A DNA stretch of 64,000 nt, taken from the NCBI RefSeq assembly GCF_010858045.1, contig NZ_JAAGVC010000013.1, positions 58,727 to 122,726 of the forward strand. Reading direction: 5' to 3'. The first letter of the stretch is position 1; each line of letters opens with the position of its first letter. Below, piece after piece: positions 8,874 to 18,672 of the stretch. The stretch is from Nocardia cyriacigeorgica (lineage in GTDB: Bacteria; Actinomycetota; Actinomycetes; Mycobacteriales; Mycobacteriaceae). A program made the translations under genes and the position numbers. The notes under the pieces were generated by a model. The model was given only the letters and a program-made list of their open reading frames with translations, was not told the origin of the DNA and made no database searches.

Positions 8874-9689
8874 TCAGGCCATGGAGCTCTGCAACGCCGC
8901 CTGGAACCGGCGCATACCGTCGATCCACCGGTCGTAATCGCTGCCCTTGTACCGGTACATCTTCAGCACCTCCGGGTGCGGGAGGATGAGGAAGCTCTCG
9001 GACTCGATCCCGGCGATCACCGACTCGGCGACCTGCTCCGGGGTGAGCACCGCGCCTGCCGTGGTCACCGCCTTGATCGCCAGCTCCGCGGCGTCGGCGT
9101 TCTCCGGCGGCATCATCCCGCCGTGCAGCAGCTGGGTGTCCACCCCCATCGGGCACAGGCAGCTGACGCGAATGCCCTTGTCGCCGTAGGTCACCGACAA
9201 CCATTCGGCGAAGCCGACGGCGGCGTGCTTGGACACCGAATACGGCGCCGACCCGATCTGGGTGAGCAGTCCGGCCGCCGACGCGGTCGTCACGAAGTAT
9301 CCGCTGCCGCGTTCCAGCCAGCCGGGCACGAGTTGGCGTGCCGCGCGGACATGAGCGAGCACATTGACCTCGAGCGCGGCCGTCCACTGCGCGTCGGTGC
9401 TGTCGAGGCCGGGCCCGCCGCCGATGCCCGCGTTGGCGAAGAACAGGTCCACCGGACCGAATTCGGCCTCGGCTCGTGCGATGAGGGTGGCGATCACCGC
9501 GTCATCGGCGACGTCACCGCCCACCGCGATCGCCGCCGTGCCCAGCGAATCCGCGACCTGCTGCGCCGCCTCGGTGTCGAGATCCGCGACCACCACCTGC
9601 GCGCCGTCCGCCACCAGCCGTCGCGCCAGCGCCGCTCCGATTCCCGCACCGGCTCCGGTGACGATGGCGACCTTGCCCGAAATATCCAT
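8874..9689 (-). CDS. Short-chain dehydrogenase/reductase
   Basis: 271 aa classical SDR. TGAGAGIGAALARRL near residues 11-25 binds the dinucleotide, VADLDTE suggests NAD(H) preference through its Asp, NAGIGG is the structural motif, and the catalytic YSVSK lies near 154-158 with an upstream Ser (TTASAAG). Oxidises or reduces an alcohol/ketone; substrate unknown. Convergent with the thioesterase gene, 24 bp apart. ATG 9689 begins MDISGKVAIVTG, the normal family start. Confidence 0.9.
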   Translation of the reverse strand: MDISGKVAIVTGAGAGIGAALARRLVADGAQVVVADLDTEAAQQVADSLGTAAIAVGGDVADDAVIATLIARAEAEFGPVDLFFANAGIGGGPGLDSTDAQWTAALEVNVLAHVRAARQLVPGWLERGSGYFVTTASAAGLLTQIGSAPYSVSKHAAVGFAEWLSVTYGDKGIRVSCLCPMGVDTQLLHGGMMPPENADAAELAIKAVTTAGAVLTPEQVAESVIAGIESESFLILPHPEVLKMYRYKGSDYDRWIDGMRRFQAALQSSMA

Positions 9690-9770
9690 GCCCGCACGAT
9701 AGCTCCCGCTTGCCCGCCGGTGTCGGGCCATCGGACAACGGGCGGTATCTCCGAGATCGTCGACGTCCGG

Positions 9771-10274
9771 TCAGCTCGATTCGGCGATCCGCTGCAGCAG
9801 CGGTGAGATCCGCGGCCCGACCAATTCGCGCATCACCAGAGCCATATTGGTGCGTTCCACGCCCGGGATCTTCAGGATGCGGCCGGTGATGCGGTAGAGA
9901 TCATCGGCATCGCGGGCCACCACGCGCACGGTGAGGTCGGTGGCGCCGGTCATTCCGCATACCTCGGTGACCTCGGGGACTTCCGCGAGCTCGTCCACCA
10001 CCGGATCGAGTTTGTGCTGGTCGACCACCACTGCGACGAACGCCGCCAGCGGATAGCCGAGCGCGCGTGCCTCCACTCGGCGCTCGAAACTGGCGAGCAC
10101 TCCGTTGGCCTCCCAGCGCGCCAGCCGGGCCTGCACGGTATTGCGCGACAACCCCAGCCGAGCGGCCAGCTCCACGCCGGTCGCTCTCGGGTTGTCCACC
10201 AGCTCCAGCAGCAATCGCGCGTCGGTAGCGTCGACGGCGGGATCGGCGAGCTCTCGACCGGTCATATATCGCAT
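9771..10274 (-). CDS. Lrp/AsnC-family transcriptional regulator
   Basis: 167 aa. The N-terminal helix-turn-helix reads DARLLLELVDNPRATGVELAARLGLSRNTVQARLARW without a break in the family pattern. The C-terminal RAM ligand domain has VCGMTGATDLTVRVVARDADDLY. Such regulators sense amino acids, and members of this family (BkdR) control branched-chain 2-oxoacid dehydrogenase genes. bkdABC begins about 0.85 kb away, with a small secreted gene between, so control of bkd is a reasonable but unproven guess. Starts ATG 10274 and 10265 are both possible. Confidence 0.9.
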   Translation of the reverse strand: MRYMTGRELADPAVDATDARLLLELVDNPRATGVELAARLGLSRNTVQARLARWEANGVLASFERRVEARALGYPLAAFVAVVVDQHKLDPVVDELAEVPEVTEVCGMTGATDLTVRVVARDADDLYRITGRILKIPGVERTNMALVMRELVGPRISPLLQRIAESS

Positions 10275-10341
10275 GATGACACGCGCCGGGTGGCTCGGAT
10301 GGATGTTCGGTGCGCACGAGCGCACCCGGGCGGTCGCCGAT

Positions 10342-10377
10342 GGCAGGCACGGGCGCAGTGCTCCGCCCGTGCCTGCC
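10342..10377 (-). terminator. Terminator hairpin after small secreted gene
   Basis: Perfect 14-bp stem (GGCAGGCACGGGCG pairing with CGCCCGTGCCTGCC) with an 8-base loop, 16 bases past the stop of the small secreted gene. No U-run on the minus strand. It separates that gene from the Lrp gene. Confidence 0.65.
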
Positions 10378-10393
10378 GATTCGGGGGATATGC

Positions 10394-10612
10394 CTAGGTG
10401 CAGGTGATCGACGAGCCGCACATGAGGCGATCGATCAGCGATAGCACCGCGCTGCCCGAGGACGCCCCGCCCGGTGCGGGTTCACCCGGCGCGACCACGG
10501 GGGTGACCATCGGAGTGACGGGCAGCGGTGCGGCGGCAGCCGGACCCGCGGTGAGAACAGTGCCGAGAGCCAGTGCCGCGACGCCTGCGCCGAGCAGCTT
10601 GGGGAACGACAT
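10394..10612 (-). CDS. Small secreted protein, 72 aa
   Basis: The N-terminus is a textbook Sec signal peptide: MSFPK, a hydrophobic core LLGAGVAALALGTVLTAG and an AAAA cleavage zone near residue 28. The mature part is about 45 residues, Pro/Gly/Ser-rich, ending in LIDRLMCGSSITCT with two Cys four residues apart. The ribosome site AAAGGA is six bases before ATG. No family is recognised. It is probably exported, and the two Cys may form a disulfide. It is transcribed alone, followed by a strong hairpin. Confidence 0.7.
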   Translation of the reverse strand: MSFPKLLGAGVAALALGTVLTAGPAAAAPLPVTPMVTPVVAPGEPAPGGASSGSAVLSLIDRLMCGSSITCT

Positions 10613-11130
10613 GAGGAATCCTTTGTTCGGTGCGATGAGATCGGCTCGGTCGCGGATCGGACCGAGCCGTACGGCATCGCCAGAGCCGGCATCTCGACAG
10701 CGATGCTGGGCGCGAGGATGGCCGAATATGCCCTTCTGCTAACAGGTTTGGTCCGGCCGCGCGGCCCACGGAGACTATCGGGACGCCTCCGCGGCCGTTA
10801 CAGCCGCATTTCTGATTGCGATCGCCATGCGCGGGCCGGTCTCGTCGGGCGGCACGCGCGAACCAGCCTGATGAATCGGCGGACGGTCTGCGGATCATCG
10901 AGCCCGCCCGGCCGTCCGCTGGGCGGACTTTTCTGCGCTCTAGCAGGGGCGATGGTCGACACGTCGAGTAGTTGATCTGTCACAACGTGCAATATGACCG
11001 GCCGGTTACCACCGAAATCGCGCATTCTGCTCAGTTTCGTGTCGGTCACTTGCGCACATCGTCTGATCGTGGATGCTGTGTGATACAGGACACAATCCTG
11101 GCTCCGACTTCCCAGGAGGCGGTGAAGGAG
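10613..11130. promoter_or_regulatory. Divergent intergenic region, small secreted gene / bkdA
   Basis: About 500 bases without a convincing gene. An ORF here (10703-10975) has shadow-like Arg/Ser-rich composition. Near 10971-10986 lies GTTG-N8-CAAC, a weak inverted repeat that could be an Lrp-type site. The bkdA ribosome site AGGAGG is at 11114-11119. Firm promoter boxes were not identified. Confidence 0.4.
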
Positions 11131-12240
11131 ATGCTCGGCAAACCCAGCTATCCGGTACAACTGATCCAGCCCGACGGCAGGCGCGTCCTCGACCGGGAAC
11201 ACGCCGCGGTGGTCGCCGACATCGGGCCCGACAGGCTGCGCGACCTCTACGAAGACCTGGTGGTGACCCGCCGTATCGACACCGAGGCGACGGCCTTGCA
11301 ACGGCAGGGCCAGCTCGGGCTGTGGGCGCCGTTGCTCGGCCAGGAGGCCGCGCAGGTGGGTTCGGCGCGCGCCCTTCGCCCCGACGATTACGTGTTCTGT
11401 AGCTACCGAGAGGCCGCGGTCGCCTACTGTCGCGGCGTCGACCCGGCCCGATTGACCCGGATGTGGCGCGGCGTCGCGCATTCCTGCTGGGATCCCGACG
11501 CCATCAATATGACCAACCCGGCCATCGTGGTCGGCGCGCAGGGCTTGCACGCCACCGGTTACGCCTACGCCGCGCACCTGGAAGGCGCCGATATCGCCAG
11601 CATCGCCTACTTCGGTGATGGCGCCACCAGTCAGGGCGATATCGCCGAGGCGCTGGGTTTCGCGGCGAGCTGGAGCGCGCCGGTGGTGTTCTTCTGCCAG
11701 AACAATCACTGGGCGATCAGCGAACCGGTCCGGTTGCAGAGCGCGACGCCCATCGCCCAGCGCGCCCTCGGCTACGGCATCCCCTCGGTGCAGGTCGACG
11801 GCAACGATGTGCTGGCGGTGCTCGCCGTCACCCGGCAGGCGCTGGCCCGCGCCCATGCCGGAGGTGGCCCGTCGTTCATCGAGGCGATCACCTACCGGAT
11901 GGGCCCGCACACCACCGCCGACGATCCGACCCGGTACCGTTCCGACGCCGAAACCGAGGAGTGGAAAAAGCGCGACCCGATCGACCGGGTGCGCCGGCTG
12001 CTCGAACGGGAAAACCTGCTGGACGCCCAGTTCGAGCAGCGAGTGCGCGCCAGGGCCGACGAGATCGCCGCCGTGGTACGCAGCGCGACCATCGACCTAC
12101 CCGATCCCGAGCCGATGCAGCTGTTCGACCACGTCTACGCCACCGAGCATCCGCTGATCGCCGAACAACGGCGCGCCTACGCGCGGTACCTGGCCGACGC
12201 CGACGTGCACACCACGCACACGGAAGGAGTCCCGTCATGA
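11131..12240 (+). CDS. bkdA: Branched-chain 2-oxoacid dehydrogenase E1 alpha
   Basis: 369 aa thiamine-diphosphate E1 alpha. The ThDP/Mg motif runs from GDGATSQGD to CQNNHWAIS, with the expected spacing, near residues 160-197. The region LQRQGQLGLWAPLLGQEAAQVG and a later YRMGPHTTADDPTRYR are typical of BkdA/PdhA. With BkdB it decarboxylates 2-oxoacids of Val, Leu and Ile. ATG 11131 lies 11 bases after AGGAGG; in-frame GTGs at 11122 and 11080 are alternatives. The stop overlaps bkdB (ATGA). Confidence 0.9.
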   Translation: MLGKPSYPVQLIQPDGRRVLDREHAAVVADIGPDRLRDLYEDLVVTRRIDTEATALQRQGQLGLWAPLLGQEAAQVGSARALRPDDYVFCSYREAAVAYCRGVDPARLTRMWRGVAHSCWDPDAINMTNPAIVVGAQGLHATGYAYAAHLEGADIASIAYFGDGATSQGDIAEALGFAASWSAPVVFFCQNNHWAISEPVRLQSATPIAQRALGYGIPSVQVDGNDVLAVLAVTRQALARAHAGGGPSFIEAITYRMGPHTTADDPTRYRSDAETEEWKKRDPIDRVRRLLERENLLDAQFEQRVRARADEIAAVVRSATIDLPDPEPMQLFDHVYATEHPLIAEQRRAYARYLADADVHTTHTEGVPS

Positions 12241-13211
12241 TCACCACCTTCGCCGCCGCACTCAATGCCGGTCTGCGCCGGGCGCTGGAGGACGACCCGA
12301 AGGTGCTGCTCATGGGCGAGGACATCGGCCGCCTCGGCGGGGTGTTCCGGGTGACCGACACCCTGCAGAAGGATTTCGGCAACAACCGCGTCATCGATGC
12401 GCCGCTGGCCGAATCCGGCATCATCGGCACCGCGTTCGGCATGGCGCTGCGCGGGTTCCGTCCGGTGTGCGAGATCCAATTCGACGGGTTCGTCTATCCC
12501 GCCTTCGACCAGATCGTGTCCCAGGTGGCCAAGATCCACTACCGCACCGAGGGAAAGGTGAAGGCGCCGATCACCATTCGCATTCCATTCGGTGGCGGCA
12601 TCGGTTCGGTGGAGCACCATTCCGAATCGCCGGAGGCCTATTTCGCGCACACCGCGGGGCTGCGAGTGATGACGCCGAGCACCCCGGCCGACGCTTACGC
12701 GATGATCCGCCAGGCGATCGCGCTCGACGATCCGGTGATCTTCTTCGAACCCAAGCGCCGCTACTGGGATAAGGCCGACGTCGATTTCGATGCCCCCGCA
12801 GAGCTGCCGCCGGACCGGGCCCGGATCTGTCGCGAGGGCGCCGACGCCACCGTCGTCGCCTACGGTGGCACCGTCGCGACCGCGCTCGGCGCCGCGACAA
12901 TCGCCGCCGAGGAAGGCCATTCGCTCGAGGTGATCGATCTGCGCAGCCTCTCGCCGATCGACTTCGACACCGTCGAAGAGTCGGTCGCCAAGACCGGCAG
13001 GCTGGTCGTGGTGCACGAGGCGCCGGTCTTCGCCGGGCTCGGTGCGGAAATCGCCGCCAGGATCACCGAACGCTGCTTCTATCACCTGGAGGCGCCGGTG
13101 CTGCGGGTCGGCGGCTTCGACATCCCCTATCCTCCGGCCAAACTCGAAAAGCACCACCTGCCCGACCCCGACCGTATTCTCGCCGCCGTGGATCGTTCGC
13201 TGGCCGCCTGA
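12237..13211 (+). CDS. bkdB: Branched-chain 2-oxoacid dehydrogenase E1 beta
   Basis: 324 aa, the normal E1 beta length. Family hallmarks: LLMGEDIGRLGGVFRVTDTL near residues 24-43, DAPLAESGIIGTAFGMALRG near 53-72, QIVSQVAKIHYRTEGK, and a C-terminal transketolase domain with VIDLRSLSPIDFDTV and GFDIPYPPAKLE. It forms the alpha2beta2 E1 with BkdA. The ATG overlaps the bkdA stop by four bases; the ribosome site GGAAGGA is 8 bases upstream. The next gene starts about 100 bp on. Confidence 0.95.
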   Translation: MITTFAAALNAGLRRALEDDPKVLLMGEDIGRLGGVFRVTDTLQKDFGNNRVIDAPLAESGIIGTAFGMALRGFRPVCEIQFDGFVYPAFDQIVSQVAKIHYRTEGKVKAPITIRIPFGGGIGSVEHHSESPEAYFAHTAGLRVMTPSTPADAYAMIRQAIALDDPVIFFEPKRRYWDKADVDFDAPAELPPDRARICREGADATVVAYGGTVATALGAATIAAEEGHSLEVIDLRSLSPIDFDTVEESVAKTGRLVVVHEAPVFAGLGAEIAARITERCFYHLEAPVLRVGGFDIPYPPAKLEKHHLPDPDRILAAVDRSLAA

Positions 13212-13313
13212 CGTGATTGCGCCTCGACGGCCCGCCGCAGCACGCGGACCTCGTCGGGGCGGCACAATCGCAGACAACCGACGACCAGCTCGATCGAGAC
13301 CGAGGTGCCTTTC

Positions 13314-14691
<1,378 letters not shown>

Positions 14692-14714
<23 letters not shown>

Positions 14715-15975
14715 CGTGCTCAGGCCCTTCTTCCGTTGTCGCCGGCGGTGCGGGCCTGCGGCGCAAGGTCTGCCGCACGACGAGCCCCGCGATCACCGCC
14801 CAGAACGCCGATCCGATACCGAGGAAACCGATCCCGGACGCGGCGACCAGGAAGGTGACCACGCCCGCCTCCCGGTCCTGCTCCGCGGTCAGCGCGGCCG
14901 CCAGCGCCGCGGCGAGGGTCGGCAGCAAGGCCAGGCCCGCAACGGTTTCCAGCGTCCCCGCCGGCGCCGCGGCGATCACGGTGACCAGTGCGGCCGAGCC
15001 GAGCCCGAGCACCAGATAGCTCGCGCCCGCCGTGCAGCCGGCGATCCAGCGGCGTCGCGGATCCGGATGGGCGGACGGCGCCGCGGACAGTGCCGCGCTG
15101 ATGGCGGCGAGGTTGATCGCGTGGCCACCGGCGGGCGCACCGGCAATGGTGCCGAGCCCGGTCGCCGTCATCGCGGCGCGCCAGGGCACGCGGTAGTCGA
15201 AGGAACGCAGCACCGCGGTGCCGGGAATGTTCTGCGACGCCATCGTGACGACATAGAGCGGCACCGCGATGCTGATCATGGCCTGCCAACTCCACTGCGG
15301 CACAACAAGTTCCACCGTCGGGGCGATCGCGGCGGTGTCGAGCTCCTTGTGTCCGGCCACGATGCCGACCCCCACCCCGATGGCGGCCGCGCCGAAGGCG
15401 GCGAGCACCGCCCAGCGCGCGGCGACGCGGCGCATGACCAGCCACACCAGGATCACCGGCAGCACCACCGCCGGACTGGTCTGCACCGCCCGCACCGGTG
15501 CCAGACACAGCGATAAGAGCACGCCGGCCAGCATGGCCTGGGCGATCTCCACCGGAATCGCGGCGACCAGGTCGGCGAGCCGCCGGGAGAGTCCGGTGCA
15601 CACGATCAGCACGCCGGTCGCGATGAACGCGCCGACGGCCGCGCCCCAGCCCCCTGCCACCACTCCGGTGCCGGCGAGCAGGGCCGCACCCGGCGTGGAC
15701 CAGGCCAAGGTGATCGGCATCCGGTACCGGCAGCTCAGCACCAGCATGCCGACGGCCTGGGTGAGACACAGCGCGAGCAGTCCCGACGCCGCCTGCGCGG
15801 GGGTGGCGCCGACCGCCGTCAGCCCGCTGAGCACCACGGCGAACGAACTGGTGAAGCCGACCAGTGCGGTGATCACGCCGGCACCGATCGGCTGGGTGAT
15901 GTCGCGTGCGCCGGGGGAGTCCGTGGCCGGATCGGTGCTCGGCGGCGCGGCGGTGCTGGGAGATTTCTGCGACAT
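14692..15975 (-). CDS. benE: BenE-family benzoate/H+ symporter
   Basis: 427 aa with about 12 hydrophobic segments. BenE-family pieces are GVITALVGFTSSFAVVLSGL near residue 35, ITLAWSTPGAALLAGTG near 90 and the helix-break GLGTIAGAPAGGHAINLAAIS near 280. A hydrophilic N-terminus rich in Ser, Pro and Asp precedes the first helix. The family imports benzoate or related aromatics with protons, but no benzoate-degradation genes are in this window, so the substrate is open. It ends inside the bkdC 3' end (convergent, 23-bp overlap). Confidence 0.88.
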
Positions 15976-16154
15976 TGTGGCGATACTGCGCTGGTCCAGG
16001 CCCCTTGTCCCGAGCCAGTCGAGCGGAACTGGCCTGAATTGCCGCCCGCGTCCGCGGCCGGGTCGGCTTTTCCGGGTCACGGTACGAAAGCACGGACCTG
16101 GCCGTACGCTGGAGGCGACGGGCTCGACGAGGCGGATCTGAACGAGGAGCTGGG

Positions 16155-16970
16155 GTGCGGCCGGTACTCATTTCGGCGGACGAACTGCGGGACGCGTTGT
16201 CGGACAATCGAGTACGGGTGCTCGATGTCCGCTGGGCGCTGGGCGATCCGGACGGCCCGCAACACTATCTGGAGGGGCATATCCCCGGGGCGGTCTTCGT
16301 CGACCTGGAGACCGAGCTCGCCGCACCGCCCTCCCCTGCCCGTGGCAGGCATCCGCTGCCGGATATCGGTCAGCTGGAGAAATGCGCGCGTAGCTGGGGC
16401 GTATGCAACGGCGACACCGTCGTCGTCTACGACGCGACCGGCGGTATGGCGGCCGCGCGCGCCTGGTGGTTGCTGCGCTGGGCCGGCTTGGCCGATGTGC
16501 GGATCCTCGACGGCGGCCTGCCCGCCTGGATCGCGACCGGCGCCGAGCAGGCCACCGGCGCCGAACCCGATCCCGCCGATGGCGACGTCGAATTGAGCCC
16601 CGGCCATCTGCCGGTCATCGATGCCGACGCCGCCGCGCGCTGGCCAGGGGCACTGCTCGACGCGCGTGCGGGCGAGCGCTTTCGCGGCGAACAGGAGCCG
16701 ATCGACCCGCGCGCCGGCCATATCCCCGGCGCGATCAGCGCTCCGACCGCCGACAACCTCACCGCCGACGGCCACTTCCGCACCCCGGAGGAGCTGCGCA
16801 AACGCTTCGCCGACTGGGCGGGCCCGGTGGCGGTCTACTGCGGCTCCGGCGTCACCGCCGCCCACCAGATCGCGGCGCTCGCGGTCGCGGGCATCGACGC
16901 CGCCCTGTACCCGGGCTCGTGGTCGCAGTGGTCCAACGACCCGAAACGGGCGGTCGCCACCGGCGCCTGA
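16155..16970 (+). CDS. Thiosulfate/3-mercaptopyruvate sulfurtransferase
   Basis: 271 aa, two rhodanese domains. The first (VRVLDVRWALGDPDGPQHYLEGHIPGA) lacks a catalytic Cys. The second has the loop VYCGSGVTAAHQ with the active Cys at residue 229. The CGSGVTA form is typical of mercaptopyruvate sulfurtransferases, against CRKGVT in classical rhodanese; both reactions transfer sulfane sulfur to thiol or cyanide. GTG 16155 has GAGGAG five bases upstream. Resembles mycobacterial SseA/SseB proteins; which orthologue it is cannot be settled here. Confidence 0.9.
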   Translation: MRPVLISADELRDALSDNRVRVLDVRWALGDPDGPQHYLEGHIPGAVFVDLETELAAPPSPARGRHPLPDIGQLEKCARSWGVCNGDTVVVYDATGGMAAARAWWLLRWAGLADVRILDGGLPAWIATGAEQATGAEPDPADGDVELSPGHLPVIDADAAARWPGALLDARAGERFRGEQEPIDPRAGHIPGAISAPTADNLTADGHFRTPEELRKRFADWAGPVAVYCGSGVTAAHQIAALAVAGIDAALYPGSWSQWSNDPKRAVATGA

Positions 16971-17140
16971 TAGTGATCCGCGCAGATCAGCCGGCCACCA
17001 CGAGAATTGATCGGCGCGCGGCCCGCGCCGGCAGCCCGGCGATGCCGTACCACCAAGGGCATAGCCGAGCGCGATCTGCTTCGTGCGCAGACCTGCGAAC
17101 TCGGTGGTGGGATAGCCGCAGACCCCGACGCGACGAGCCA

Positions 17141-17935
17141 TTACGGGCAGCTGATCGCGATGGATTGCAGTGCCGTCCGGTCGTCGACGGTGATGGGCAG
17201 GTCGTAGTGGACGGCCACTGTCAGATACTTGGCCGCGTAGAAGCAGTGCCCCGGTCGCGAGGGTGGTAGCCATTCGCCGGGAGTGCTGTCGCCCTTGGCC
17301 TGATTCGCCGCGCGGGTGGTGGCCTGCAAGTTGTGGTCGATGTCGTTGGCGAACCGGACGCGGCGGTCCAACGGCCAGGCGGCGGCGCCGAAATCCCAGG
17401 CGGCGGCCAGTGGATAGACGTGGTCGATGGGGACATTCTCGGCGTCAGATTTGCTGAAGACCACCTCGGTGCCGGTGTAGGGATCGGCCAGGATGCCGGA
17501 GACGACCACGCATTCACGGGTGCCGGGCCGGAAACGGACCTCGGTGAGCTGACGGGCCAGGACGTTGTTGCGGGTATCGCAACCATCGTGCCCGCCGGTG
17601 CCTTCGTAGTCATCGGACCAAGCGGGGCCGAAAACGCAGGCCTCGTCCGGTCCGCAGCCGCGGTCGTATCCACCCGGATGCGGACGGCCCTCGACGACCC
17701 GGACCACCGCGAGCAGCCGTTCGACCTCGGCTCGTGGCGGACTGCCCGGTGCGGGCCCCACCGCCGGTGCACACCCGCTGAGCAGGAACAACGCGGCGAG
17801 GAGCGGGCCGATGACAGGCGGCGCGGCCTGCCGGATCGGTCCGTTGTCGCGGCCGGTCCAGCGCCGATGTGCGATGGACCGCCCGCGCCGGGTCGGTGCG
17901 TGTGCTGTGTTGACGATCGTGCGCCGCGCGGCCAC
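17141..17935 (-). CDS. Putative lipoprotein with HNH (DUF1524-type) nuclease domain
   Basis: About 264 aa from GTG 17935; TTG 18022 and ATG 18016 are longer options and the start is uncertain. A hydrophobic stretch VIGPLLAALFLLSGCAP ends in a lipobox-like LSGC, so the mature protein is likely lipid-anchored outside the membrane. The C-terminal half matches HNH nucleases of the GmrSD/DUF1524 type: IDHVYPLAAAWDFGA with the central His, then NDIDHNLQATTRAANQAKGD with the Asn and Lys of the fold. Four Cys in the middle (CGPDEAC, CDTRNN, TRECVV) could form disulfides. Likely an extracytoplasmic nuclease, as in other mycolata; target unknown. Confidence 0.78.
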   Translation of the reverse strand: MAARRTIVNTAHAPTRRGRSIAHRRWTGRDNGPIRQAAPPVIGPLLAALFLLSGCAPAVGPAPGSPPRAEVERLLAVVRVVEGRPHPGGYDRGCGPDEACVFGPAWSDDYEGTGGHDGCDTRNNVLARQLTEVRFRPGTRECVVVSGILADPYTGTEVVFSKSDAENVPIDHVYPLAAAWDFGAAAWPLDRRVRFANDIDHNLQATTRAANQAKGDSTPGEWLPPSRPGHCFYAAKYLTVAVHYDLPITVDDRTALQSIAISCP

Positions 17936-18073
17936 TGCCCCCGCATGGGCGTTCTCCGCCCGTTGTGTGGCCGCTGATGCGATCGCCGTCGAATCCCGCC
18001 CTGTGCCCACCCGCATGCACAAGGTGTACCGGTACCCACCGACAGGTTCCGGTGTTTCGGGCGAACCCCGGAT

Positions 18074-18436
18074 CTACAGCCAGGCGCGGGCCAGCAGCTC
18101 GTCGGCGGTGTCCTGGGCGCCGTGCGGTGGGAACCGGGTGGCGGCGATGGTGGCGCTGTGGGTGCCGTCGTGGCCGATCAACCAGGAGCCGCCGCGATCT
18201 TCGCATTCGGCGATCTTGGCGAAGGTGGTGAGCAGGAAGGTGATCGCATCGTGCGGGTCGGCGGTGTGCGCCAGCCGCTGCGATTCACCCGGCCGGGACA
18301 GATCCAGCCAGACGCCGGACTCGCCGTCCAGCCGCATCCCGACGATGCAGTGCGTGTTGACGAAGGTGAATTTGCGCCGTTCCCACGGTGTGGTCGGCGT
18401 GAAGCTCTGCTCGAGAACCTGGAGCAGAATCGTCAT
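18074..18436 (-). CDS. Uncharacterised 120-aa protein
   Basis: No family recognised. The sequence is soluble, starting MTILLQVLEQSFTPTTPWER, with a central GMRLDGESGVWLDLSRPGESQRLAH and FLLTTFAKIAECED. No signal peptide or membrane helix. GGAGGG lies seven bases before ATG, a good ribosome site. It is divergent from the helZ-like helicase 236 bp away, and 138 bp downstream of it on the same strand lies the HNH lipoprotein gene. Composition and the clean start support a real gene. Confidence 0.65.
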   Translation of the reverse strand: MTILLQVLEQSFTPTTPWERRKFTFVNTHCIVGMRLDGESGVWLDLSRPGESQRLAHTADPHDAITFLLTTFAKIAECEDRGGSWLIGHDGTHSATIAATRFPPHGAQDTADELLARAWL

Positions 18437-18672
18437 GGAGCTGCCCTCCGCTGTAGTACCGCCGTTGTGTGAATGACCGCGTTGTCATGCTGTCGGCGTC
18501 TGGCCGACACCTGCCTGCCTGTCGAACGACTCCGCTACCGCGCCTGCCGAGCATCTGAAACTCCGCGGTGACCAGCGGATATGCCAAGTATCGTCCGCGC
18601 GGGCGGATAAATCCAGAGCTGCGCGGCGCGACCGTGCGCCGCGGTGTCGGTGCCGGGTGCTTTGATGAGGCC

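Noticed and set aside
10703..10975. 90-codon + strand frame upstream of bkdA
   Set aside because: Arg/Ser-rich, no ribosome site, no family resemblance; looks like a chance frame in the promoter region.
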